DNA from: Bemisia tabaci
Lineage: Eukaryota; Arthropoda; Insecta; Hemiptera; Aleyrodidae
DNA length: 64,000 nucleotides
Reading direction: 5' to 3'
Assembly: GCF_918797505.1 (NCBI RefSeq)
Contig: NC_092798.1
Location: forward strand, 6,895,501 to 6,959,500
Part shown: in pieces, positions 10,291 through 23,300 of the stretch
How positions within the stretch are numbered: position 1 is the first letter of the stretch
Layout of the letters: each line of letters starts with the position of its first letter
Notes under the pieces: model-generated
What the model was told of the DNA's origin: nothing
Databases searched by the model: none
Seen by the model: the letters and a program-made list of their open reading frames with translations, nothing else
Program-made: the position numbers and the translations under genes

Positions 10291-11256
10291 CAATAACACG
10301 AAAACGCAGGAACCATAACGTTAGAGTTTCTTGGAACATTTTTATGCTGATTTCATGGAGTTAATGGACGTAACGCAAAGGTTTGTTCGCAAAAGAATTA
10401 AGAAGGAATATAGCTGGAATTTCTACGAGGTACACTATTTGCACGCTCGTACTTTTATTTCACCTCGATTCATATTGAATAAATCAGAACTCTATGAGTT
10501 GCTTCACGTCGAGCAGTGGATCGAGTCAGTAGGAGAGGTCGGACAAAATTTGAAAACTTTTAACGCTCATAACTCCGTTTGTACAAAAATTTGAGGTTCT
10601 AAGATTGATTTCATTGGTTTCCTCGTAAAATTTTCTTCTCTTAGCACCCCTTGATATTTAAAATGTGATGAAATAAACATGAAAATTTGCAATTTTAGTC
10701 GAAAATTTCACGTGTGGCTTCTCCAATTGACTCAATCCACTGTGTTTCGGACGAAGGCCACCTCCTTTTTATCATCTGTCCATATGCTGCGACAGTTGGA
10801 CAATGAATTGAACAGTTTTAATCTCTGGAGAATGAATTTTCCCAATTTTCTAGAGGTCAGCCTCCAATCCTCGTGTCTGCTCCCGTAAATTTCATTTTCC
10901 AGCCAGAAACCACTATTTCTGGCTCATCCATAAAAGAACATCCACCTGCGTGAGGGAACGAATGGCACACACGTTGTTTCCCAGACACATAACGCAACTG
11001 CATTCCAAAGTTGCAAAATGGACTCAATAAGCAAATCATCTCACCACGAGAATCTGGCTGTGTAAATTTTCATCAGAATTTTGCTGATTTTTGCTTGTAA
11101 TAAGTAGAAAAATCAAAAGGTTTTAGTCAGAAATGCCCAACAGTTTCTGTGTGAGAGGACAATGCGCGAGTGAAAATGTTGCAACGTTGAAATGTAGTCA
11201 CGACTTTCATGTAAGAATCGACAAAATCGCTGGTCAAAGTGTGGAACTACGTATCC
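10291..11256. other. no gene seen; degraded MITE remnants
   Basis: Short ORFs without domains. 10880-11030 looks like a decayed family B MITE (TTCTGGCTCATCC..., GAATGGCACACACGTTG, TTGCAAAATGGACTC). Confidence 0.4.
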
Positions 11257-11510
11257 AGGGTGTCTACAAGTCCGGAAGTAGTACTGATTTTTTAAGGGCG
11301 GTCGGGAAGTACTGAAAAAGTGGGGTAATTCCGCAGGAAGGTACGGAATTTTTGTCGCAATTTGAGCGAGAAATTCAAATTAATGAGATTTTTCGAATTC
11401 CGTCAAATAGAAGTACTGACAATTTTCCTGTTGAGGAGGTACTGAATTTCTTGGGAATGTACTGACAAAGTATTGATTTTTGGCCAGCTTGTTATTGTAG
11501 ACACCCTGGC
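11257..11510. mobile_element. hAT-like MITE with CAGGGTGTCTACAA ends
   Basis: CAGGGTGTCTACAA at the left and TTGTAGACACCCTG at the right are perfect complements. The interior repeats GGTACTGA(A/C) and GTACTGA-like motifs in subterminal positions. CAGGGTGTCTAC termini are common in insect hAT-derived MITEs. A related, more degraded pair is at 55716-56100. Confidence 0.7.
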
Positions 11511-11810
11511 ATCTCCTTTTGCGACGTTGTAGACTTCCTGTCAATTGTTTCTTCCTAAAACTAATCACCGAATTTGCTTGAAAACTTCCTTAATTTTTCT
11601 GCTCCGTTAGCAGAATAATCTGTAGAAATTTCAAGCCATGAAGTTGACTTGTTTTCCCTCGTGAAAACACGGTAGAAGCGGAAATTTGGAAACGCCGCAA
11701 GGGAAATACGTGGCTTCGCACTTCGACCATCGATTTGTTGAAACCAGAAAAGATAGAAACAGTGGTCAGGCTGGCAAACTTCATGAAAAATAAAATCGTA
11801 AAATTTCATA
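11511..11810. mobile_element. decayed family A MITE
   Basis: Contains GACGTTGTAGACTTCCTGTC, CAGAATAATCTGTAGAAATTTCAAGCCATGAAGTTG-like text and a GTGAAAACACGGTAGAAGCGG-like end, all shared with the family A copy at 44690-44935. Ends are eroded. Confidence 0.45.
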
Positions 11811-11989
11811 TGAAACGATATATGAAATTATGTATAAAAGAAATATCTCAGATCTTTGAACATTAGCTCTCGTCGAATAATTATCAAAACGTTGTGAAAA
11901 TTGTTCAGAGGCAATGTTTTACTCATTTGTATCATTCCTGTTTCCCGTGCCAAAAAAATAATATATAATCTAGAATTAGATCAACACGG

Positions 11990-12222
11990 AAAAAAATTAA
12001 ATTGCTGATTTAACGATTAAAATTCCTAAAAAAGTGACTGCAATATTTCAACGTAGATTTCACAACAAAAAAATTCTACTTAAACCACTATTGTAAGCTA
12101 ATTTAACCACGGGGGTGGTTAAAGTAGCATTTTTTTGTTTTAAAATCTACAAAGAAACATTGCAGTCACTTTTTTTTAGCAATTGAATTACTGAATCAGC
12201 AATTTAATTTTTTCTGTGAAGG
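11990..12222. mobile_element. foldback MITE with ACACGGAAAAAAATTAAA ends
   Basis: Left ACACGGAAAAAAATTAAATT...GCTGATTTAA is mirrored by GAATCAGCAATTTAATTTTTTCTGTG at the right; AGTGACTGCAATATTTC matches GAAACATTGCAGTCACTT. The centre reads CCACTATTGTAAGCTAATTTAACCACGGGGGTGG. Almost fully palindromic and non-coding. Confidence 0.7.
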
Positions 12223-12523
12223 AATTAAGGATTTTCTGTTTCGTTCAGTTTTAGCGCGGGTTGCCTAGCCCGCCCCTCGGATGAATGTTTCAAATTTTCC
12301 AAAAATGTCACAACCTCGCGTAATTCCATTAAATTACGTACCGTTCCCAATCTTTCACAAATTTCCATCGTTTCATGTCACTCTGAACGGTGGTTCCTTA
12401 TTGCATAATGTATAGTCCAATAAGACTTTCCTCTGATCTCCGTCCGTACAGAAATCGCCATCCAGTTTTTCGCAAAGAGCTCTGCAAACCTGAGAGGCGT
12501 CTTACTGCATCGCCTCGAGAACA

Positions 12524-12775
12524 CTGCCCCGCTCAGAAAAAACGTCATTTGAACATTCGAATAATGCCACAGGTCCGGCCATAAAATGTGACTTTTTGAG
12601 GAGAGACATGAGTATTTTTCCTCGAAATTTTTAGGTAATTTAGATCAAATTGCAAATGAAATTCTGTGAAAAATTGGAAGAAAAATTTTCACAGGTTTCC
12701 CGGAAACTTCGTGTCCTATTGAAGGAAAAATGGCAATGTCTGAAGGTTTATACGGCCTTCTTCCTCAGCACGGCC
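12524..12775. mobile_element. degraded family C MITE
   Basis: Left CTGCCCCGCTCAGAAAAAAC...GAACATTCG and right TTTATACGGCCTTCTTCCTCAGCACGGC correspond to the termini of the element at 5874-6127, with many substitutions. Confidence 0.55.
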
Positions 12776-12902
12776 GAAAGGTTTTTTGAAGTTTATGAAT
12801 AATCGAATACTGCAGCCCTCGGAGAAAGGAGGCCTTAATTGGATTGAATTCAGGAGAAGGAGAAAGGAACCCCTCCACATCAGCCGTTGCCAAACCCTTC
12901 AT

Positions 12903-13050
12903 AATTGGACTGCATTTTGCAATTTGGAACTATAAATTCTGGCTCATCTGAAAAAAAAAAAAACTTATGTACATAGGGAAACTGATGGCACGTAGGTTGT
13001 TTTTAAACCGGGCCGGAATTTATAGTTCGTAATTGCAAAATGCAGTCCAA
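12903..13050. mobile_element. family B palindromic MITE, second copy
   Basis: Begins TTGGACTGCATTTTGCAATT and ends GTAATTGCAAAATGCAGTCCAA, a perfect terminal complement over about 20 bases; the interior also folds. Best preserved copy in the window. Confidence 0.75.
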
Positions 13051-13965
13051 GTGGACTACACCACGCGAAAAATAACATTTTCTGGCTGTTCTATGAAATC
13101 ACCTATCTGCTTACAGACACCAATAGCACATGTCACTTAAACGAGCCGGTAAAATTAGTACTTCGTTATACTACGTTTCAGCGATTGAATTTAAATTTGG
13201 TTGCAGTGCGGTCAAAGATCTCCCTGATTTTTTGCCTTTGGTCTTAAGTTTATTTCTTTTCAGATTACACAGTGTGCAGGATTTTCTACCCGCAGTTTTT
13301 GCGTTGCACTATGGTGTCTGCAACAAACGTTAATTTTAATTTTTTTTTCCCCCAAAAAAATTCGCAGAAATCTGGATAATACTGAATGAGAGGTGCATGA
13401 GGTTTTCTATGTGAATTATTTCGAAGCTTTTCAAGAAAAAGAAACAATGATAAAAGCCTCGGTTTTTTTTAAAATGTATGATCATCGATTTCAATTTTTT
13501 CTTCTTCTTCTTTTTCAAAGAAATTGAAATTCCGTATTTCACAACCGGCATAAAGTAGGGCTACCAAATTTGCCACACACAGGGAACCGTCATCGGACAT
13601 TTCCAAAGCGACAATAACTCGATTTTTTGAAAAATTTGAGTTAGGTACCTTTTCGCTCTGGAGTACTTGCAGTAGATTACATTTATATAAAATTAATGGA
13701 TAATTGATAGCCCCAAGGAAATTTGGCAACAGCCGATACGGGCCAATCCCTCCCCGCCGAATTCGATACAGTTAAGGCTGTCCGCTAATGCATCCTGTCA
13801 CCGGGCATGTATTTACTTTCGGGACAGCCATCATATCCTTAAGTGTCCCTCTCGAACCTGGAAGTAAAAACCGCATACGTGCAAGGACCATACCCGTGAG
13901 GATGCGTGGTTCTCAATCCGCGCCGTCGAATCCCGCTCAGCGAGAACCACGCATCCTCCGATCAT
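13051..13965. other. non-coding, nothing recognised
   Basis: A/T runs and short ORFs without domain features. Confidence 0.45.
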
Positions 13966-14096
13966 CGAACATCGATAATCATCAATTTAAAGCTTTGGTA
14001 AAAAATCTATTATCGAGGTTTACCCTTACAATCGATCCTTTCCACGGGGTTTAAATGGCTCATCGATCGACTCCTCGCAAACCACGGAACGCCAGC
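13966..14096 (-). mobile_element. degraded family D fragment
   Basis: CATCGATAATCATCAATTT, GGTAAAAAATCTATTATCGAGG, CGATCC, GGTTTAAATGGCTCATCGATCG and a CGCAAACCACGGAACGCCAG end match the order seen in the inverted family D copies, with heavy divergence. Confidence 0.5.
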
Positions 14097-14316
14097 GGAG
14101 TTGCGCGGTTTCACGAGCGCGGGAAAAGCTCCCAACCAACACTCGAAAGTTCGGGCTTTTGCCCGGTCGTGGATCAATTGGCATCACGTGAAGTTAAGTG
14201 AGCGGCCGTGTAGGTAATGTGGGCAATCGATCGCCGAACTATTAGTTTTTTCCCGGGGTTGCCGTATCGCCAGAGTCTCCGGATCCGACCCGACTTTTCC
14301 GGAAAATCCCGCACCG

Positions 14317-17300
14317 GGGTCCCAGTTTGGATTCCCGCTGCCTGTGGAATTTATGTCTAAAGCCGAGATTCCGTAAGGAAACGTAAGCTGTTACCACACT
14401 ACCCCCGAGTGTGGAATTTATGTCTATCGATGACATTCTTGAGCTCGCGGCGGGATCCCAGCTTGGATTCCCGCTGCCTGTGGAATTTATGTCTAAAGCC
14501 GAGATTCCGTAAGGAAACGTAAGCTGTTACGACGCTACCCCCGAGTGTGGAATTTATGTCTATCGATGACATTCTTGAGCTCGCGGCGGGGACCAAGCAT
14601 GGATTCCCGCTGCCTGTGGAATTTATGTCTATAGCCGAGATTCCGTAAGGATCGTAAGCTGTTACCACGCTACACCCGAGTGTGGAATTTATGTCTATCG
14701 ATGACATTCTTGAGCTCGCGGCGGGGACCAAGCATGGATTCCCGCTGCCTGTGGAATTTATGTCTATAGCCGAGATTCCGTAAGGATCGTAAGCTGTTAC
14801 CACGCTACCCCCGAGTGTGGAATTTATGTCTATCGACGACATCGTTGAGCTCGCGGCGATGTCCCATTTTCGATTCCCGCTGCCTGTGGAATTTATGTCT
14901 ATAGCCGAGATTCCGTAAGGAGCCGTATGCTGTTACCACGCTACCCCCGAGTGTGGAATTTATGTCTATCAACGACATTATTGAGGTCGCGGTGGGGTCC
15001 CAGCTTGGATTCCCGCTGCCTGTGGAATTTATATCTATAGCCGAGATCCCGTAAGGAGCCGTATGCTGTTATCACGATACCCCCGAGTGTGGAATTTATG
15101 TATATCGACGACATTCTTGAGCTCGCGGCGGGGTCTAAGCATGGATTCCCGCTGCCTGTGGAATTTATGTCTATAGCCGAGATTCCGTAACGAGCCGTAT
15201 GCTGTTACCACGTTACCCACGAGTGTGGAATTTATGTGTATCGATGACATTCTTGAGCTCGCGGCGGGGTCCCAGCTTGGATTCCCGCTGCCTGTGGAAT
15301 TTATGTCTATAGCCGAGATTCCGTAAGGAAACGTAAGCTGTTACCACGCTACCCCCGAGTGTGGAATTTATGTCTATCGATGACATTCTTGAGCTCGCGG
15401 CGGGATCCCAGCTTGGATTCTCGCTGCCTGTGGAATTTATGTCTAAAGCCGAGATTCCGTAAGGAGCCGTATGCTGTTATCACGCTACCCCCGAGCGTGG
15501 AATTTATGTCTATCGACGACATTATTGAGCTCGCGGCAGGGTCCAAGCATGGATTCCCGCTGCCTGTGGAATTTATGTCCATAGCCGAGATTCCGTAAAG
15601 AGCCGTATGCTGTTACGACGCTACCCCCGAGTGTGGAATTTATGTCTATCGACGACATTCTTGAGCTCGCGGCGACGTCCCAGCTTTGATGCCCGCTGCC
15701 TGTGGAATTTATGTCTATAGCCGAGATTCCGTAAAGAGCCGTATGCTGTTACCACGTTACCCACGAGTGTGGAATTTATGTCTATCGACGACATTCTTGA
15801 GCTCGCGGCGGGGTCCCTGCTTGGATTCCCGCTGCCTGTGGAATTTATGTCTAAAGCCGAGATTCCGTAAGGACCCGTATGGTGTTATCACGCTACCCCC
15901 GAGTGTGGAATTTATGTCTATCGACGACATCGTTGAGCTCGCGGCGATGTCCCAGCTTCGATTCCCGCTGCCTGTGGAATTTATGTCTATAGCCGAGATT
16001 CCGTAAGGAGCCGTTTGCTGTTACCTCGTTACCCCCGAGTGTGGAATTTATGTCTATCGACGACATTCTTGAGCTCGCGGCGGGGTCCAAGCATGGATTC
16101 CCGCTGCCTGTGGAATTTATGTCTATAGCCGAGATTCCGTAAGGAGCCGTATGCTGTTATCACGCTACCCCCGAGCGTGGAATTTATGTCTATCGACGAC
16201 ATCGTTGAGCTCGCGGCAGGGTCCAAGCATGGATTCCCGCTGCCTGTGGAATTTATGTCCATAGCCGAGATTCCGTAAAGAGCCGTATGCTGTTACGACG
16301 CTACCCCCGAGTGTGGAATTTATGTCTATCGACGACATCGTTGAGCTCGCGGCGATGTCCCATTTTCGATTCCCGCTGCCTGTGGAATTTATGTCTATAG
16401 CCGAGATTCCGTAAAGAGCCGTATGCTGTTACCACGTTACCCACGAGTGTGGAATTTATGTCTATCGATGACATTCTTGAGCTCGCGGCGGGGTCCCAGC
16501 TTGGATTCCCGCTGCCTGTGGAATTTATGTCTAAAGCCGAGATTCCGTAAGGAAACGTAAGCTGTTACGACGCTACCCCCGAGTGTGGAATTTATGTCTA
16601 TCGATGACATTCTTGAGCTCGCGGCGGGGACCAAGCATGGATTCCCGCTGCCTGTGGAATTTATGTCTAAAGCCGAGATTCCGTAAGGGAACGTAAGCTG
16701 TTCCCACACTACCCCCGAGTGTGGAATTTATGTCTATCGATGACATTCTTGAGCTCGCGGCGGGATCCCAGCTTGGATTCCCGCTGCCTGTGGAATTTAT
16801 GTCTAAAGCCGAGATTCCGTAAGGAAACGTAAGCTGTTACGACGCTACCCCCGAGTGTGGAATTTATGTCTATCGATGACATTCTTGTGCTCGCGGCGGG
16901 GACCAAGCATGGATTCCCGCTGCCTGTGGAATTTATGTCTATAGCCGAGATTCCGTAAGGATCGTAAGCTGTTACCACGCTACACCCGAGTGTGGAATTT
17001 ATGTCTATCGATGACATTCTTGAGCTCGCGGCGGGGACCAAGCATGGATTCCCGCTGCCTGTGGAATTTATGTCTATAGCCGAGATTCCGTAAGGATCGT
17101 AAGCTGTTACCACGCTACCCCCGAGTGTGGAATTTATGTCTATCGACGACATCGTTGAGCTCGCGGCGATGTCCCATTTTCGATTCCCGCTGCCTGTGGA
17201 ATTTATGTCTATAGCCGAGATTCCGTAAGGAGCCGTATGCTGTTACCACGCTACCCCCGAGTGTGGAATTTATGTCTATCAACGACATTATTGAGGTCGC

Positions 17301-20300
17301 GGTGGGGTCCCAGCTTGGATTCCCGCTGCCTGTGGAATTTATATCTATAGCCGAGATCCCGTAAGGAGCCGTATGCTGTTATCACGATACCCCCGAGTGT
17401 GGAATTTATGTCTATCGACGACATTCTTGAGCTCGCGGCGGGGTCCAAGCATGGATTCCCGCTGCCTGTGGAATTTATGTCTATAGCCGAGATTCCGTAA
17501 CGAGCCGTATGCTGTTACCACGTTACCCACGAGTGTGGAATTTATGTGTATCGATGACATTCTTGAGCTCGCGGCGGGGTCCCAGCTTGGATTCCCGCTG
17601 CCTGTGGAATTTATGTCTATAGCCGAGATTCCGTAAGGAAACGTAAGCTGTTACCACACTACCCCCGAGTGTGGAATTTATGTCTATCGATGACATTCTT
17701 GAGCTCGCGGCGGGATCCCAGCTTGGATTCCCGCTGCCTGTGGAATTTATGTCTAAAGCCGAGATTCCGTAAGGAGCCGTATGCTGTTATCACGCTACCC
17801 CCGAGCGTGGAATTTATGTCTATCGACGACATTATTGAGCTCGCGGCAGGATCCAAGCATGGATTCCCGCTGCCTGTGGAATTTATGTCCATAGCCGAGA
17901 TTCCGTAAAGAGCCGTATGCTGTTACGACGCTACCCCCGAGTGTGGAATTTATGTCTATCGACGACATTCTTGAGTTCGCGGCGACGTCCCAGCTTGGAT
18001 GCCCGCTGCCTGTGGAATTTATGTCTATAGCCGAGATTCCGTAAAGAGCCGTATGCTGTTACCACGTTACCCACGAGTGTGGAATTTATGTCTATCGACG
18101 ACATTCTTGAGCTCGCGGCGGGGTCCCTGCTTGGATTCCCGCTGCCTGTGGAATTTATGTCTAAACCCGAGATTCCGTAAGGAGCCGTTTGCTGTTACCT
18201 CGTTACCCCCGAGTGTGGAATTTATGTCTATCGACGACATTCTTGAGCTCGCGGCGGGGTCCAAGCATGGATTCCCGCTGCCTGTGGAATTTATGTCTAT
18301 AGCCGAGATTCCGTAAGGAACCGTTTGCTGTTACCTCGTTACCCCCGAGTGTGGAATCTATGTCTATCGACGACATTCTTGAGCTCGCGGCGGGGTCCAA
18401 GCATGGATTCCCGCTGCCTGTGGAATTTATGTCTATAGCCGAGATTCCGTAAGGAAACGTAAGCTGTTACCATACTACCCCCGAGTGTGGAATTTATGTC
18501 TATCGATGACATTCTTGAGCTCGCGGCGGGATCCCAGCTTGGATTCTCGCTGCCTGTGGAATTTATGTCTAAAGCCGAGATTCCGTAAGGAGCCGTATGC
18601 TGTTATCACGCTACCCCCGAGCGTGGAATTTATGTCTATCGACGACATTATTGAGCTCGCGGCAGGGTCCAAGCATGGATTCCCGCTGCCTGTGGAATTT
18701 ATGTCTATAGCCGAGATTCCGTAAGGATCGTAAGCTGTTACCACGCTACACCCGAGTGTGGAATTTATGTCTATCGATGACATTCTTGAGCTCGCGGCGG
18801 GGACCAAGCATGGATTCCCGCTGCCTGTGGAATTTATGTCTATAGCCGAGATTCCGTAAGGATCGTAAGCTGTTACCACGCTACCCCCGAGTGTGGAATT
18901 TATGTCTATCGACGACATTCTTGAGCTCGCGGCGATGTCCCATTTTCGATTCCCGCTGCCTGTGGAATTTATGTCTATAGCCGAGATTCCGTAAAGAGCC
19001 GTATGCTGTTACCACGTTACCCACGAGTGTGGAATTTATGTCTATCGATGACATTCTTGAGCTCGCGGCGGGGTCCCAGCTTGGATTCCCGCTGCCTGTG
19101 GAATTTATGTCTAAAGCCGAGATTCCGTAAGGAAACGTAAGCTGTTACGACGCTACCCCCGAGTGTGGAATTTATGTCTATCGATGACATTCTTGAGCTC
19201 GCGGCGGGGACCAAGCATGGATTCCCGCTGCCTGTGGAATTTATGTCTAAAGCCGAGATTCCGTAAGGGAACGTAAGCTGTTCCCACACTACCCCCGAGT
19301 GTGGAATTTATGTCTATCGATGACATTCTTGAGCTCGCGGCGGGATCCCAGCTTGGATTCCCGCTGCCTGTGGAATTTATGTCTAAAGCCGAGATTCCGT
19401 AAGGAAACGTAAGCTGTTACGACGCTACCCCCGAGTGTGGAATTTATGTCTATCGATGACATTCTTGTGCTCGCGGCGGGGACCAAGCATGGATTCCCGC
19501 TGCCTGTGGAATTTATGTCTATAGCCGAGATTCCGTAAGGATCGTAAGCTGTTACCACGCTACACCCGAGTGTGGAATTTATGTCTATCGATGACATTCT
19601 TGAGCTCGCGGCGGGGACCAAGCATGGATTCCCGCTGCCTGTGGAATTTATGTCTATAGCCGAGATTCCGTAAGGATCGTAAGCTGTTACCACGCTACCC
19701 CCGAGTGTGGAATTTATGTCTATCGACGACATCGTTGAGCTCGCGGCGATGTCCCATTTTCGATTCCCGCTGCCTGTGGAATTTATGTCTATAGCCGAGA
19801 TTCCGTAAGGAGCCGTATGCTGTTACCACGCTACCCCCGAGTGTGGAATTTATGTCTATCAACGACATTATTGAGGTCGCGGTGGGGTCCCAGCTTGGAT
19901 TCCCGCTGCCTGTGGAATTTATATCTATAGCCGAGATCCCGTAAGGAGCCGTATGCTGTTATCACGATACCCCCGAGTGTGGAATTTATGTCTATCGACG
20001 ACATTCTTGAGCTCGCGGCGGGGTCCAAGCATGGATTCCCGCTGCCTGTGGAATTTATGTCTATAGCCGAGATTCCGTAACGAGCCGTATGCTGTTACCA
20101 CGTTACCCATGAGTGTGGAATTTATGTGTATCGATGACATTCTTGAGCTCGCGGCGGGGTCCCAGCTTGGATTCCCGCTGCCTGTGGAATTTATGTCTAT
20201 AGCCGAGATTCCGTAAGGAAACGTAAGCTGTTACCACACTACCCCCGAGTGTGGAATTAATGTCTATCGATGACATTCTTGAGCTCGCGGCGGGATCCCA

Positions 20301-23300
20301 GCTTGGATTCCCGCTGCCTGTGGAATTTATGTCTAAAGCCGAGATTCCGTAAGGAGCCGTATGCTGTTATCACGCTACCCCCGAGCGTGGAATTTATGTC
20401 TATCGACGACATTATTGAGCTCGCGGCAGGATCCAAGCATGGATTCCCGCTGCCTGTGGAATTTATGTCCATAGCCGAGATTCCGTAAAGAGCCGTATGC
20501 TGTTACGACGCTACCCCGAGTGTGGAATTTATGTCTATCGACGACATTCTTGAGTTCGCGGCGACGTCCCAGCTTGGATGCCCGCTGCCTGTGGAATTTA
20601 TGTCTATAGCCGAGATTCCGTAAAGAGCCGTATGCTGTTACCACGTTACCCACGAGTGTGGAATTTATGTCTATCGACGACATTCTTGAGCTCGCGGCGG
20701 GGTCCCTGCTTGGATTCCCGCTGCCTGTGGAATTTATGTCTAAACCCGAGATTCCGTAAGGAGCCGTTTGCTGTTACCTCGTTACCCCCGAGTGTGGAAT
20801 TTATGTCTATCGACGACATTCTTGAGCTCGCGGCGGGGTCCAAGCATGGATTCCCGCTGCCTGTGGAATTTATGTCTATAGCCGAGATTCCGTAAGGAAC
20901 CGTTTGCTGTTACCTCGTTACCCCCGAGTGTGGAATCTATGTCTATCGACGACATTCTTGAGCTCGCGGCGGGGTCCAAGCATGGATTCCCGCTGCCTGT
21001 GGAATTTATGTCTATAGCCGAGATTCCGTAAGGAAACGTAAGCTGTTACCATACTACCCCCGAGTGTGGAATTTATGTCTATCGATGACATTCTTGAGCT
21101 CGCGGCGGGATCCCAGCTTGGATTCTCGCTGCCTGTGGAATTTATGTCTAAAGCCGAGATTCCGTAAGGAGCCGTATGCTGTTATCACGCTACCCCCGAG
21201 CGTGGAATTTATGTCTATCGACGACATTATTGAGCTCGCGGCAGGGTCCAAGCATGGATTCCCGCTGCCTGTGGAATTTATGTCTATAGCCGAGATTCCG
21301 TAAGGATCGTAAGCTGTTACCACGCTACACCCGAGTGTGGAATTTATGTCTATCGATGACATTCTTGAGCTCGCGGCGGGGACCAAGCATGGATTCCCGC
21401 TGCCTGTGGAATTTATGTCTATAGCCGAGATTCCGTAAGGATCGTAAGCTGTTACCACGCTACCCCCGAGTGTGGAATTTATGTCTATCGACGACATCGT
21501 TGAGCTCGCGGCGATGTCCCATTTTCGATTCCCGCTGCCTGTGGAATTTATGTCTATAGCCGAGATTCCGTAAGGAGCCGTATGCTGTTACCACGCTACC
21601 CCCGAGTGTGGAATTTATGTCTATCAACGACATTATTGAGGTCGCGGTGGGGTCCCAGCTTGGATTCCCGCTGCCTGTGGAATTTATATCTATAGCCGAG
21701 ATCCCGTAAGGAGCCGTATGCTGTTATCACGATACCCCCGAGTGTGGAATTTATGTATATCGACGACATTCTTGAGCTCGCGGCGGGGTCCAAGCATGGA
21801 TTCCCGCTGCCTGTGGAATTTATGTCTATAGCCGAGATTCCGTAACGAGCCGTATGCTGTTACCACGTTACCCACGAGTGTGGAATTTATGTGTATCGAT
21901 GACATTCTTGAGCTCGCGGCGGGGTCCCAGCTTGGATTCCCGCTGCCTGTGGAATTTATGTCTATAGCCGAGATTCCGTAAGGAAACGTAAGCTGTTACC
22001 GCACTACCCCCGAGTGTGGAATTTATGTCTATCGATGACATTCTTGAGCTCGCGGCGGGATCCCAGCTTGGATTCTCGCTGCCTGTGGAATTTATGTCTA
22101 AAGCCGAGATTCCGTAAGGAGCCGTATGCTGTTATCACGCTACCCCCGAGCGTGGAATTTATGTCTATCGACGACATTATTGAGCTCGCGGCAGGGTCCA
22201 AGCATGGATTCCCGCTGCCTGTGGAATTTATGTCCATAGCCGAGATTCCGTAAAGAGCCGTATGCTGTTACGACGCTACCCCCGAGTGTGGAATTTATGT
22301 CTATCGACGACATTCTTGAGCTCGCGGCGACGTCCCAGCTTTGATGCCCGCTGCCTGTGGAATTTATGTCTATAGCCGAGATTCCGTAAAGAGCCGTATG
22401 CTGTTACCACGTTACCCACGAGTGTGGAATTTATGTCTATCGACGACATTCTTGAGCTCGCGGCGGGGTCCCTGCTTGGATTCCCGCTGCCTGTGGAATT
22501 TATGTCTAAAGCCGAGATTCCGTAAGGACCCGTATGGTGTTATCACGCTACCCCCGAGTGTGGAATTTATGTCTATCGACGACATCGTTGAGCTCGCGGC
22601 GATGTCCCAGCTTCGATTCCCGCTGCCTGTGGAATTTATGTCTATAGCCGAGATTCCGTAAGGAGCCGTTTGCTGTTACCTCGTTACCCCCGAGTGTGGA
22701 TTTTATGTCTATCGACGACATTCTTGAGCTCGCGGCGGGGTCCAAGCATGGATTCCCGCTGCCTGTGGAATTTATGTCTATAGCCGAGATTCCGTAAGGA
22801 GCCGTATGCTGTTATCACGCTACCCCCGAGCGTGGAATTTATGTCTATCGACGACATCGTTGAGCTCGCGGCAGGGTCCAAGCATGGATTCCCGCTGCCT
22901 GTGGAATTTATGTCCATAGCCGAGATTCCGTAAAGAGCCGTATGCTGTTACGACGCTACCCCCGAGTGTGGAATTTATGTCTATCGACGACATCGTTGAG
23001 CTCGCGGCGATGTCCCATTTTCGATTCCCGCTGCCTGTGGAATTTATGTCTATAGCCGAGATTCCGTAAAGAGCCGTATGCTGTTACCACGTTACCCACG
23101 AGTGTGGAATTTATGTCTATCGATGACATTCTTGAGCTCGCGGCGGGGTCCCAGCTTGGATTCCCGCTGCCTGTGGAATTTATGTCTAAAGCCGAGATTC
23201 CGTAAGGAAACGTAAGCTGTTACGACGCTACCCCCGAGTGTGGAATTTATGTCTATCGATGACATTCTTGAGCTCGCGGCGGGGACCAAGCATGGATTCC

